DNA from: a virus
DNA: 36,429 nt
Strand: one strand, 5' to 3'
Virus record (IMG/VR): IMGVR_UViG_3300037847_002356
Span: 1 to 36,429 of that record
The position numbers were made by a program, and so were the translations under genes. The notes under the pieces are model-generated. The model was not told the DNA's origin, did no database searches, and saw only the letters and a list, made by a program, of their open reading frames with translations. This document shows positions 29,839-36,429 of the stretch, in pieces. How positions within the stretch are numbered: the first letter of the stretch is position 1; every line of letters starts with the position of its first letter.

Positions 29839-29997
29839 ATGGACGCACAGCCGCCGTTCCTTGTTCAACTGCAACTAAAGCGGGGATACGGTTTCAAATG
29901 GTTAACCGTTGAAGAGTTTGACAGCAAACGCTTTGCATTGTCTCAACTGGCATTACTAAAGCAACAATTCCCCAACAACACTTACAGACTCATCTGA
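29839..29997 (+). CDS. Small hypothetical protein, paralogue B (52 aa)
   Basis: A 52-residue protein, MDAQPPFLVQLQLKRGYGFK then WLTVEEFDSKRFALSQLALL and KQQFPNNTYRLI. It shares the TVExF, Ala, Leu and Lys-x3-Pro positions with the protein at 28894-29070, so the pair look like an old duplication. The ATG at 29839 is preferred to an upstream in-frame TTG at 29800, which would overlap the terminator. Its stop overlaps the next start by one base (TGATG). Function unknown. Confidence 0.7.
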   Translation: MDAQPPFLVQLQLKRGYGFKWLTVEEFDSKRFALSQLALLKQQFPNNTYRLI

Positions 29998-30185
29998 TGG
30001 CATTTAACCGGACAACGATCACTGTCACACGTGCACAAGTGTTCACCATACTAGACGCATTAGAAGCTGCAGAGTATGGAGACGATTGGCCTGAAACCAA
30101 AGAATGTGCAAGCAAACTGTGTGCAAGGCTGCACAAACTTATAAACAAATCTGAATTTATTGGTTCATTCCCTGACAACAAATGA
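29997..30185 (+). CDS. Early hypothetical protein (62 aa)
   Basis: A 62-residue helical protein, MAFNRTTITVTRAQVFTILD then ALEAAEYGDDWPETKECASK and LCARLHKLINKSEF. It contains two Cys but no CxxC motif. It overlaps both neighbours (1 and 4 bases), so it is coupled within a four-gene run. No family recognised. Confidence 0.7.
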   Translation: MAFNRTTITVTRAQVFTILDALEAAEYGDDWPETKECASKLCARLHKLINKSEFIGSFPDNK

Positions 30186-30382
30186 TCGTAATCACCATCG
30201 ACACTGACAACCAAGCATTTGCTGATTCTGAACAGCTTGAGGTTGCACGCATTTTGAACACGCTAGCTGACAGGTTAGACAAGCATGGACTCCCATCACC
30301 TCAGCACACAATGCGTCTATTGGATATCAATGGCAACATTGTTGGTAGTGCTTCAAACATCGATACCGACGATGATGAATAA
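30182..30382 (+). CDS. Small acidic phage protein (66 aa)
   Basis: A 66-residue acidic protein starting MIVITIDTDNQAFADSEQLE with VARILNTLADRLDKHGLPSP and the ending LLDINGNIVGSASNIDTDDD. The 'IxIDTDNxAF...EVARIL..LA..L...DxNGNxVG' pattern is common in small hypothetical proteins of cyanophages and other phages. It probably forms a compact alpha-beta fold; no biochemical role is established. It overlaps the upstream gene by 4 bases. Confidence 0.78.
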   Translation: MIVITIDTDNQAFADSEQLEVARILNTLADRLDKHGLPSPQHTMRLLDINGNIVGSASNIDTDDDE

Positions 30383-30384
30383 AA

Positions 30385-30528
30385 GTGCAATGGTACACCA
30401 ACCCCGCGGAAAACATCCGCAAAGCAAAAGAGCGAGCCCGTGAAGCAATCAAAACTGGGAACAGTTCTGGATTGACTGCACTCGAACAAGCATTTTATCA
30501 ACGTTTTCTTCAAAACCAAAAGGTCTGA
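30385..30528 (+). CDS. Small hypothetical protein with GTG start (47 aa)
   Basis: A 47-residue basic helical protein, (M)QWYTNPAENIRKAKERAREA then IKTGNSSGLTALEQAFYQRF and LQNQKV. The only plausible start is GTG at 30385, two bases after the previous stop; an in-frame TGA lies just upstream. It ends the early mini-gene operon before a strong terminator. Confidence 0.55.
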   Translation: MQWYTNPAENIRKAKERAREAIKTGNSSGLTALEQAFYQRFLQNQKV

Positions 30529-30616
30529 GATTATGCGGAGCCTCACGCAAAATTGATCAAGGCAACATGTTGCACAAACCAATAGCTTAGCTAAACTGAT
30601 ATTGGAAGAGACATCG

Positions 30617-30647
30617 CCCCCTTGCTTAATCAGCAGGGGGTTTTTTT
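30617..30647 (+). terminator. Strong Rho-independent terminator
   Basis: CCCCCTTGCT (30617-30626) pairs with AGCAGGGGG (30632-30640) with one bulged T, followed by TTTTTTT. It is the strongest terminator in the early half and would separate the mini-gene operon from the RNA polymerase operon. Confidence 0.92.
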
Positions 30648-30678
30648 ATGTGTAAACTCTTGTCAAGTACATTTTTAA

Positions 30679-30729
30679 CAAACGTTTATATTATTTCGAT
30701 TTGACGATAAATCTTGATAAAACTGACAA
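30679..30729 (+). promoter_or_regulatory. Likely host-type promoter for the RNA polymerase operon
   Basis: TTGACG (30700-30705, 5 of 6 to the -35 consensus) is followed after an 18-base spacer by GACAAT (30724-30729, 4 of 6 to TATAAT). CAAACGTTT (30679-30687), also found before the capsid gene, lies about 12 bases upstream. A host-polymerase promoter is expected here, because the phage polymerase must first be made by the host enzyme. Confidence 0.45.
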
Positions 30730-30822
30730 TCCGTTGTTTACCGCTACATTGTTTGTGTCGGACGTAACAGACCGACAGAACCTGGAGACAATGGGTACAG
30801 CCCTAAATACTTTAACAACTAC

Positions 30823-31011
30823 ATGAGCACAACCGCGAAGGATGACGACTGGTTCATCCGCAACGCTATTCATTGCTGGCTTCATCATTTCAAAGATCAC
30901 CAATGGAGGTCTAAATATGAGGAACTGGCACAAAGAGACACTTATGTTACAAAGCCCACAAAGCCAGCCGCCAGACGAAAGTCTTCAACAGTACGCCGTT
31001 CGCCTAAGTGA
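30823..31011 (+). CDS. Small basic hypothetical protein (62 aa)
   Basis: A 62-residue protein, MSTTAKDDDWFIRNAIHCWL then HHFKDHQWRSKYEELAQRDT and a basic Pro/Arg/Lys tail (KPAARRKSSTVRRSPK). The His/Trp-rich helical middle is distinctive, but I recognise no family. It is the first gene after the promoter-like region. The next gene starts within it in another frame (95-base overlap); both frames look protein-like, so both are kept. Confidence 0.65.
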   Translation: MSTTAKDDDWFIRNAIHCWLHHFKDHQWRSKYEELAQRDTYVTKPTKPAARRKSSTVRRSPK

Positions 31012-31435
31012 CGGGACTCAATATATTCTCGCCGCCAGTGATGAGCACGCCGCATGGTGTGCTTTAGAACTGTCCAACAGGCAAGGTTTAGAACTTTACG
31101 ACGTACAGCCAATGAGTGGTAACAAAGGGTATTTTCCCAATAAATGGCGTAAAATTAAAGACATCGATAGTAGCTACTTTGAGCAAATTCCTTACGAAGA
31201 AGTAATGGAATGGAAGATCGCAGGTTGGGAACTTACACACAATGTGTGCTGCGTTATCAGAGCTACTAATTTACAAACAAATAAGGTTCGCGAATATGTC
31301 TACCAAAGACGACACGCAGCCGAATCTAAAATTCAAAAGTTTCTGAACGCAAGGACGCATGAGTTAGTGATTTGCGACGCTGAAGCTGTCTATTATGTCC
31401 ATCCTAAAATGCTGTCTGATGATTACAACGACTGA
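30917..31435 (+). CDS. Hypothetical protein upstream of RNA polymerase (172 aa)
   Basis: A 172-residue protein. The ATG at 30917 is chosen because GGAGG stands seven bases before it (30905-30909), the best Shine-Dalgarno sequence in this region; an in-frame ATG at 30842 has none. After a Ser/Pro/Gln-rich N-terminus comes YAVRLSDGTQYILAASDEHA, AWCALELSNRQGLELYDVQP, then a second beta-rich domain ending ELVICDAEAVYYVHPKML. The 'VxLxDGxxxILAASDEHAAWxALEL' part suggests a small interaction domain. No known family. It overlaps the preceding gene by 95 bases and the next by 17. Confidence 0.72.
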   Translation: MRNWHKETLMLQSPQSQPPDESLQQYAVRLSDGTQYILAASDEHAAWCALELSNRQGLELYDVQPMSGNKGYFPNKWRKIKDIDSSYFEQIPYEEVMEWKIAGWELTHNVCCVIRATNLQTNKVREYVYQRRHAAESKIQKFLNARTHELVICDAEAVYYVHPKMLSDDYND

Positions 31436-31586
31436 ATACGAAGCTCTGTGTTTGGAAATTCACACTCATCCGCACAAAGATGAGCTACTACAACTAATGT
31501 CTGACCAAATTGCAGACATGCATTCAACAAAGTACTTAGAAGACATTGCCAACACCAGCCGAGATCGACACGCAGATCAAGCTTGA
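31419..31586 (+). CDS. Small hypothetical protein (55 aa)
   Basis: A 55-residue helical protein, MITTTEYEALCLEIHTHPHK then DELLQLMSDQIADMHSTKYL and EDIANTSRDRHADQA. It overlaps the 3' end of the gene before it by 17 bases and the RNA polymerase start by 41 bases. An earlier in-frame ATG at 31395 is possible. Translation through this gene would bring ribosomes to the TTG start of RNA polymerase, so it may serve partly for coupling. Function unknown. Confidence 0.6.
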   Translation: MITTTEYEALCLEIHTHPHKDELLQLMSDQIADMHSTKYLEDIANTSRDRHADQA

Positions 31587-33885
31587 ACGGGAACAAATCC
31601 GTTTAGGTTTGCAACAGCTTCATGCCAACACTCAAAACCTGGAGGATCGTGACTATGCAAGTTCAAGCGTCTACGGGGTGGCTTCTATTGAGCAGCTTAT
31701 GCCTGCTGTGGCTAAGCGTATTGCAACTACTCGTGACTCACTGAAAAAGAGAAGAACGGGTGCGTACTTCAAGGACGTGTCCCGTTTCATCTTTGACATT
31801 GAGCCAGAAGCGGCAGCAAGTATCGCTTGCAAAGTCACATTTGACAAGGTGTTTAGCACTAAACCACGTGCAAATGCTGCTGTGAGCGTCACTGATGCCA
31901 TCGGTCAGGCTATCGAAAACGAATGTATGATGCGTCACTATGAGCGCAACGTGCCAGGTCTTCTACATTCGATAAAACAGAACTATTGGCACAAATCGAT
32001 AGGCACCCAGCAAAAGGTCACCGTCATACGCACTCTTATGAATCGATGTGACGTTGATCATTGGGAAACCTGGGGTAGATCAATTCGGGTTCGTTTGGGC
32101 GGTTGGTTGTTGGATTGCATTTGTCAGTCCAGCAACTGGTTCATGACTGAACCTCGCAGGGAGGGGCGCAAACTACAAAATTACGTAGTTCCTACTCCAG
32201 AATTTATCGAGATCAAAGATCATGTCATGGCAACGGCTGAGCTGTTCAGCCCCATTGCCTGGCCCATGCTGATCGAACCCAACGATTGGTCTAACGATCG
32301 GCAGGGTGGCTACCTCCTCAACGAGGTGATGAAAGGGTATGACATGGTGCGTCGTGGTAAACGCCACTGTATACAGGGAAAAGATTTCATAGCCTTTCTG
32401 AACAAGATTCAAAAGGTTGCCTATCGTCTAAACCCGTTCGTCATTGACGTTGCTGAAACGTTGATGAAACGGCAAATAAGCGTTGGCAAATTCATCCCTG
32501 TGGTTGAGATGCCTCTACCCCCTAAACCTGTAGACATTGCTGAAAACAAAATTTCTCGACAGGACTACAGACGACGGGCTGCTGAGGTATGCAACATAAA
32601 CGCGCAAGCGTTTCAAAAGTCATGCCGCACACGTATGACAATGAACGCTGTGTCCACCTTTAAACGATACAAACGGTTCTACGTGCCCTGGAGTGCGGAT
32701 TACCGCGGGAGAGTGTACCCAATTCCTTCATTCTTGACACCCCAAGATACAGATTTTGGCAAGTCACTCTTGGTTTATGATGAAAGCGCTCTGATCACAC
32801 CCGAATGCAAGCATTGGCTAGGGTTTGCGTGTGCTACAACCTATGGTCTTGACAAAGCTACAATTGAAGAGCGATTAAATTGGGTTGACGACAACCTTGA
32901 TTTAATTACTCGCGTAGCAACAGATCCAATTGGCAATCTTGCTGAATGGGAAGCTGCTGATGAGCCATGGCAATTTCTTGCTTCAGCAGAAGAATATTTT
33001 GCCACGATCATCACGGGATCAAGGACGCACACCAGATTGCCGGTTGCTACAGATGCCACATGCAGTGGATTGCAAATCTTGGCGGGTTTAGCCCGAGATG
33101 CATCAACTGCAAAACTTGTAAATGTATTGCCTTCTGACAAACCTCAGGATGCTTACAAAGTTGTAGCTGAAACAGCAAAGCCAAATGTCCCTGATGTGAT
33201 CAAACCACACATGGACAGAAAAACTGTCAAACGAGTAGTTATGACAGTACCATACAATGCTAAACCTTTTTCAAACCGATCGTACATACGTGAGGCGTTG
33301 AAAGAAAAGGGAATCGAAGTTGAAAAAGAAGATTTGACCGCAACAGTCGCCGCTGTGCGCGATGCCATGGACACAATTGTGCCAGGCCCTATGCGTGTCA
33401 TGAAATGGATAGAACAGGAAGTAGCTGCTGCCATTGATCGCGGAGCAAACGAACTTGAATGGGTAACACCATCTGGGTTTGTTGTCACTCAGCGTCTTAT
33501 GAAAAAACAGATGAAGCAAATTGAGCTTCAATTACTTGGTAGATGTCGTATAAATCTTGCGGAAGGAGATTCTAGCAAGGTCGATAGAACACACCATAAA
33601 AATGCAACTGCGCCAAATTTAATCCATTCATTAGATGCATCATTGTTGTGCCTATCTGCATTACGTTTCAACGCTCCGATTTCCCTCATACACGACTCGG
33701 TACTATGCCGTGCTTCTGACATGTCTGTTTTATCAGCCATTGTTCGTGAAACATACATGCACCTCTTTGCGGAGCATGACTACTTGACTACATTTGCCCA
33801 ACATATTGGGGCAGAAACTGATCCACCAATTATTGGTGACCTTCAACCGTCACGAGTAATTGATTCCACCTATTTCTTTTGCTAA
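31546..33885 (+). CDS. Phage single-subunit DNA-directed RNA polymerase
   Basis: T7-type RNA polymerase (779 residues; T7 gp1 has 883) that transcribes the later genes from phage promoters. Active-site residues are present: Asp503 in DATCSGLQILAG (T7 Asp537), Lys562 and Tyr570 in KRVVMTVPYNAK (T7 Lys631, Tyr639), APNLIHSLDASLL, and Asp717 in LIHDSVL (T7 Asp812). The start is TTG: a stop codon at 31537 leaves only AAG-ACA-TTG before PTPAEIDTQIKLEREQIRLG, the usual cyanophage N-terminus. A 23-bp stretch at residues 271-279 is repeated exactly in the terminase-thyX gap. The stop overlaps the SSB start by one base. Confidence 0.97.
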   Translation: MPTPAEIDTQIKLEREQIRLGLQQLHANTQNLEDRDYASSSVYGVASIEQLMPAVAKRIATTRDSLKKRRTGAYFKDVSRFIFDIEPEAAASIACKVTFDKVFSTKPRANAAVSVTDAIGQAIENECMMRHYERNVPGLLHSIKQNYWHKSIGTQQKVTVIRTLMNRCDVDHWETWGRSIRVRLGGWLLDCICQSSNWFMTEPRREGRKLQNYVVPTPEFIEIKDHVMATAELFSPIAWPMLIEPNDWSNDRQGGYLLNEVMKGYDMVRRGKRHCIQGKDFIAFLNKIQKVAYRLNPFVIDVAETLMKRQISVGKFIPVVEMPLPPKPVDIAENKISRQDYRRRAAEVCNINAQAFQKSCRTRMTMNAVSTFKRYKRFYVPWSADYRGRVYPIPSFLTPQDTDFGKSLLVYDESALITPECKHWLGFACATTYGLDKATIEERLNWVDDNLDLITRVATDPIGNLAEWEAADEPWQFLASAEEYFATIITGSRTHTRLPVATDATCSGLQILAGLARDASTAKLVNVLPSDKPQDAYKVVAETAKPNVPDVIKPHMDRKTVKRVVMTVPYNAKPFSNRSYIREALKEKGIEVEKEDLTATVAAVRDAMDTIVPGPMRVMKWIEQEVAAAIDRGANELEWVTPSGFVVTQRLMKKQMKQIELQLLGRCRINLAEGDSSKVDRTHHKNATAPNLIHSLDASLLCLSALRFNAPISLIHDSVLCRASDMSVLSAIVRETYMHLFAEHDYLTTFAQHIGAETDPPIIGDLQPSRVIDSTYFFC
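32358..32380 (+). repeat. 23-bp perfect repeat, copy inside RNA polymerase gene
   Basis: Encodes the KRHCIQG region (residues 271-279) of the polymerase and is identical to 27278-27300. It includes the palindrome CTGTATACAG at 32367-32376. Flanking sequence differs on both sides. Confidence 0.9.
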
Positions 33886-34457
33886 TGCAAACCCAACACA
33901 AAACAGATCCAGTTCTTCTGGAAGGCTTTCAAGCCATCCTCAAACCCGGTGAGTATGGTTACATCATGAGCATCGCAGTAGAAGATGCCGCACTGATTGA
34001 AAAACTTGAGGAAGAACGAGCCGATGAACTCAAATACCAAGAGTCAAAGCTCAAAAACCCCCGTCGTAAAACTGTCAACCCAGAACCTTGGGAACAAGTA
34101 GCCGACGGTAAGTTCATCCTGAAGTTCCGTTGGGATGACAAGAAAAAGCCGGGAATTGTCGATACAGAAGGGACGCCGATTACTGATGAAAACATCCCGT
34201 TGTACAGCGGTAGTAAAGTTCGCGTCGCATTTGTCCACGGTGGTTATACCCTTCCGAGCGGCACCACTATTGGCACTAAACTCTATTGTCAAGGTATTCA
34301 GGTTATTTCACTGAAAAGTGGAGCCGGTGTTGACATTGGCGATCTTGATGAAAAGGACGTTGCCGAACTGTTTGGGTCGACAAAAGGCTACAAAACTTCA
34401 GCACCTAATGTTCAAACAGAAGAAACCGAAACAGCTACTGAAGAGGTGACATTCTAA
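33885..34457 (+). CDS. Single-stranded DNA-binding protein (gp2.5-like)
   Basis: A 190-residue protein of the T7 gp2.5 type, which coats single-stranded DNA and coordinates polymerase and helicase. It has a beta-rich (OB-fold) core (DGKFILKFRWDDKKKPGIVD, SGSKVRVAFVHGGYTLPSGT, LYCQGIQVISL) and an acidic C-terminal tail ending with Phe (EETETATEEVTF), the hallmark by which gp2.5 contacts its partners. Position between RNA polymerase and endonuclease is as in T7. The ATG at 33885 is used; the TTG at 33879 would extend it by two residues. Confidence 0.92.
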   Translation: MQTQHKTDPVLLEGFQAILKPGEYGYIMSIAVEDAALIEKLEEERADELKYQESKLKNPRRKTVNPEPWEQVADGKFILKFRWDDKKKPGIVDTEGTPITDENIPLYSGSKVRVAFVHGGYTLPSGTTIGTKLYCQGIQVISLKSGAGVDIGDLDEKDVAELFGSTKGYKTSAPNVQTEETETATEEVTF

Positions 34458-34642
34458 TGATTGAAATTAGTATTTCTAAAAACGAAGACCTCAATCTTCA
34501 TGAATGCACTATGAAAGTTGAGCTTCCTGCAATCACAGTGGTCCGTCACAAAGCAGATCGCAGTGATTTTAAATACGAAATGCAGCGTGCTGTCACAGAA
34601 ATTGTAGAGCAGTACATTGAAAAGCACATGGATGATTTTTGA
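34457..34642 (+). CDS. Small hypothetical protein in replication operon (61 aa)
   Basis: A 61-residue protein, MIEISISKNEDLNLHECTMK then VELPAITVVRHKADRSDFKY and EMQRAVTEIVEQYIEKHMDD. It has a beta segment followed by a C-terminal helix. It overlaps the SSB stop by one base and the endonuclease start by one base, so it is translated within the replication operon. No family recognised. Confidence 0.72.
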   Translation: MIEISISKNEDLNLHECTMKVELPAITVVRHKADRSDFKYEMQRAVTEIVEQYIEKHMDDF

Positions 34643-35010
34643 TGGCTTTTCGTTCCAAATTGGAAGAGAAAGTTGCTGACTTGCTGGTCGACCTTGACGT
34701 CAAGTATGAGTACGAAACTGTCAAGGTTGACTACACCATTTCCCATAAATACTGTCCAGATTTTATTCTGCCGAACGGTGTGCATCTTGAATGCAAAGGG
34801 TATTGGGATGCAGCAGATCGGCGCAAGATCAAAGCAGTTAAGGAACAAAATCCTGACATTGACTTGCGGATGGTGTTTCAATCACCATTCAATACGATCT
34901 CAAAAAAATCCAAGACAACTTATGCCCAGTATTGCGAACGACTTGGCATTCCTTGGACATCTTACGCAAACATTCCTCTGAAATGGTTGATTCAGATTCC
35001 GAGTTCGTAA
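34642..35010 (+). CDS. T7 endonuclease I-type Holliday junction resolvase (gp3-like)
   Basis: A 122-residue nuclease of the T7 gp3 family, which resolves branched DNA and degrades host DNA. The catalytic motif PDFILPNGVHLECKGYWDAA (about residues 39-58) contains the Asp, Glu and Lys equivalent to T7 Asp55, Glu65 and Lys67, followed by DRRKIKAVKEQNPDIDLRMV. The N-terminal helix SKLEEKVADLL includes the equivalent of T7 Glu20. The start overlaps the upstream stop by one base (TGATG); the primase/helicase starts 28 bases before its stop. Confidence 0.93.
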   Translation: MAFRSKLEEKVADLLVDLDVKYEYETVKVDYTISHKYCPDFILPNGVHLECKGYWDAADRRKIKAVKEQNPDIDLRMVFQSPFNTISKKSKTTYAQYCERLGIPWTSYANIPLKWLIQIPSS

Positions 35011-36429
35011 GGCACATGGCGTGCCCTCAGTGTGGCTCGTCGGATGCAAACAGCTTGTATTCCGATGGGCATACACACTGTTTCCGCTGTGGACATCACA
35101 CAAATAACAGTATTGACGTTGTTCACACTCACAAAATGCCCAACTCAATTCAACTTTCCGGTGAACCAGTCCGCATTGCTTCCCGAAAAATCAGTCAAAA
35201 AACGGCTGAATTCTTCAAGACCTACAAGGATGGATCAATTTTACGCCACTATTATTTCAACGTGGATGGATCTTTGCTTGGGGCTAAAGTAAGGACTAAA
35301 GACAAAGAGTTTCGTGTTGAAGGTGTAGTCAATACACTGTACGGCATGCAAAACTTTCGTCATAAAACTACGACCAAGATTAAAAAACTTGTAATCGTGG
35401 AAGGTGAAATGGATGCAATGAGCGTCTGGGAAGCCCAACCAAATTGGGATGTAGTCTCAATTAGCAACGGTGCGGCCGCGGCCAAAAAATGTGTTCAAAA
35501 TAATTATGAATGGGTCAACTATTACGACAAAGTTGTAATTGTAATGGACGATGATGCTGCCGGTAGAGCGGCTGCAAAAGAAATTGCCGGTGTGTTACCA
35601 CCTGGCAAGGCTTACATCGGCTTCCTAGACGGTTATAAGGATGCTTCAGAGGCTTTGATAGCTGATGATACTGAAGCAATCCGTGCTGTTTGTAATTATG
35701 ACCATGAACAATACAAACCTGATGGCATCGTTGATGCAAAATCCCTACTTGACGTTGTAACTACACCTGCTCCTCCAGCTGATCATGACTACCCATTTCA
35801 AGGATTACAATCAAAGCTTCACGGGATCAGATATGGAGAGCTTACAACGATCACTAGTGGATCTGGTATCGGCAAATCCAGCCTGTGTCGTTACCTTGCA
35901 ACTCACCTTCTTAACAAGGGGGAACGGGTCGGTTATTTGGCGTTGGAAGAATCCAACCGTCGTACAGCCTTAGGTTTGATGTCAGTTCACGCTGGCAAAT
36001 CATTACACATTGGTGAACACAAACGCAAAGACCTTGTAGAAATTTTTGAAGACAGCATTGCTAAATGGAATTTGCATCTCTTCGATGGGTTCGGGTCATA
36101 CGATCCAGACATCATCTACCAAAGAGTTGAATATTTAGCTAGCGGTCTTGAAACCCGTATTATTTTCCTTGATCACCTGTCTATTTTGCTCAGTGGTCTT
36201 GACGGAGATGAGCGGAAAATGATTGATACAACTATGACCAGACTTCGCTCACTTGTAGAGCGGACTGGCATATCTTTGTTTCTTGTAAGCCACTTACGTC
36301 GTACAACACAATCAGATGTAAATCATGAAGAAGGAGCACGCGTCCGACTCGGCCAGTTACGTGGATCAGCTTCAATCGCTCAGCTATCAGATTCAGTCAT
36401 CGCACTGGAACGAGATCAGCAGAGCGGAC
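34983..36429 (+). CDS. DNA primase/helicase (gp4-like), 3' end missing
   Basis: Bifunctional T7 gp4-type replication protein; the frame is open to the window end (482 codons). In order: a zinc finger (CPQCG at 14-18, HCFRCG at 32-37), a primase TOPRIM core with VIVEGEMDAMS and VIVMDDDAAGR, then the hexameric helicase with Walker A GSGIGKSS (293-300), LALEES (H1a), Walker B RIIFLDHLS, H3 LFLVSHLRR and H4 LRGSASIAQLSDSVIALERD. Only the last part of the helicase and the C-terminal tail are cut off. It starts inside the endonuclease gene (28-base overlap); a second in-frame ATG is at 35016. Confidence 0.95.
   Translation, partial: MVDSDSEFVRHMACPQCGSSDANSLYSDGHTHCFRCGHHTNNSIDVVHTHKMPNSIQLSGEPVRIASRKISQKTAEFFKTYKDGSILRHYYFNVDGSLLGAKVRTKDKEFRVEGVVNTLYGMQNFRHKTTTKIKKLVIVEGEMDAMSVWEAQPNWDVVSISNGAAAAKKCVQNNYEWVNYYDKVVIVMDDDAAGRAAAKEIAGVLPPGKAYIGFLDGYKDASEALIADDTEAIRAVCNYDHEQYKPDGIVDAKSLLDVVTTPAPPADHDYPFQGLQSKLHGIRYGELTTITSGSGIGKSSLCRYLATHLLNKGERVGYLALEESNRRTALGLMSVHAGKSLHIGEHKRKDLVEIFEDSIAKWNLHLFDGFGSYDPDIIYQRVEYLASGLETRIIFLDHLSILLSGLDGDERKMIDTTMTRLRSLVERTGISLFLVSHLRRTTQSDVNHEEGARVRLGQLRGSASIAQLSDSVIALERDQQSG

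Larger units (their letters stand above)
30529..30822 (+). other. Intergenic control region before the RNA polymerase operon
   Basis: No gene is visible in these 294 bases. From left to right it holds a small hairpin (TGCG..CGCA near 30535), a strong terminator (30617-30647), the CAAACGTTT motif (30679-30687), AT-rich sequence and promoter-like boxes (30700-30729). It separates the early mini-genes from the RNA polymerase operon. Confidence 0.65.

Noticed and set aside
32358-32380. The 23-bp repeat as the phage terminal repeat itself
   Set aside because: It is too short and one copy lies inside the polymerase coding sequence, so it cannot be the pair of genome ends.
1-36429. CRISPR array, insertion sequence, integrase or retroelement
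   Set aside because: No regularly spaced repeats, transposase, recombinase or reverse transcriptase motifs were seen on either strand.

Overview
The window is most of the genome of a T7-like cyanophage, a short-tailed podovirus that probably infects marine Synechococcus or a close relative. The evidence is a complete set of T7-type genes (portal, scaffold, gp10-like capsid, gp11/gp12 tail tube, gp14/15/16-type internal core proteins, gp17-type fibre, gp18/gp19-type terminase, single-subunit RNA polymerase, gp2.5-type SSB, gp3-type endonuclease, gp4-type primase/helicase). A psbA gene for photosystem II D1 sits between scaffold and capsid, where cyanopodoviruses carry their photosynthesis cassette, and there is a thyX thymidylate synthase. 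All genes are on the + strand and most overlap or abut.

Layout. 1-5580: portal (5' end missing), scaffold, three tiny basic proteins, a short outer-membrane-like beta protein, psbA, two mini-genes and the major capsid protein, separated by several Rho-independent terminators. 5638-16990: tail tubes A and B and three large internal core proteins; the gp14-type protein ends in an S74-like chaperone domain and the gp15-type protein ends in a SleB-like wall hydrolase. 17000-21434: the fibre and accessory fibre or tail proteins. 21437-23349: lysis-type and secreted small proteins, including a holin candidate. 23358-27241: packaging genes (small terminase, a basic protein, HNH nuclease, an unknown, a sulfotransferase-like P-loop protein and large terminase). 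27242-27514: a structured, AT-rich intergenic region that ends in a sigma70-type promoter with a palindrome in its spacer. 27515-30528: thyX and about a dozen very small, probably early genes, interrupted by a GC-richer structured non-coding block (28349-28714). 30529-30822: a strong terminator followed by promoter-like sequence. 30823-36429: small genes, RNA polymerase, SSB, endonuclease and primase/helicase (truncated by the window end).

The DNA polymerase and exonuclease genes, and the start of portal, are absent and presumably lie in the piece between the two window ends. Late packaging genes run directly into early genes, so the sequence crosses the normal genome termini, as a circular or concatemeric assembly would.

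The most interesting signals are: a 23-bp perfect repeat shared by the non-coding terminase-thyX gap and the inside of the RNA polymerase gene; the palindrome inside the thyX promoter; the sulfotransferase-like gene whose 3' end is overprinted by the terminase start; compact RNA-like structures at 4246-4290 and 28361-28481; and a hairpin that closes directly on the psbA start codon. Functions were assigned from motifs read by eye; no database search was possible.
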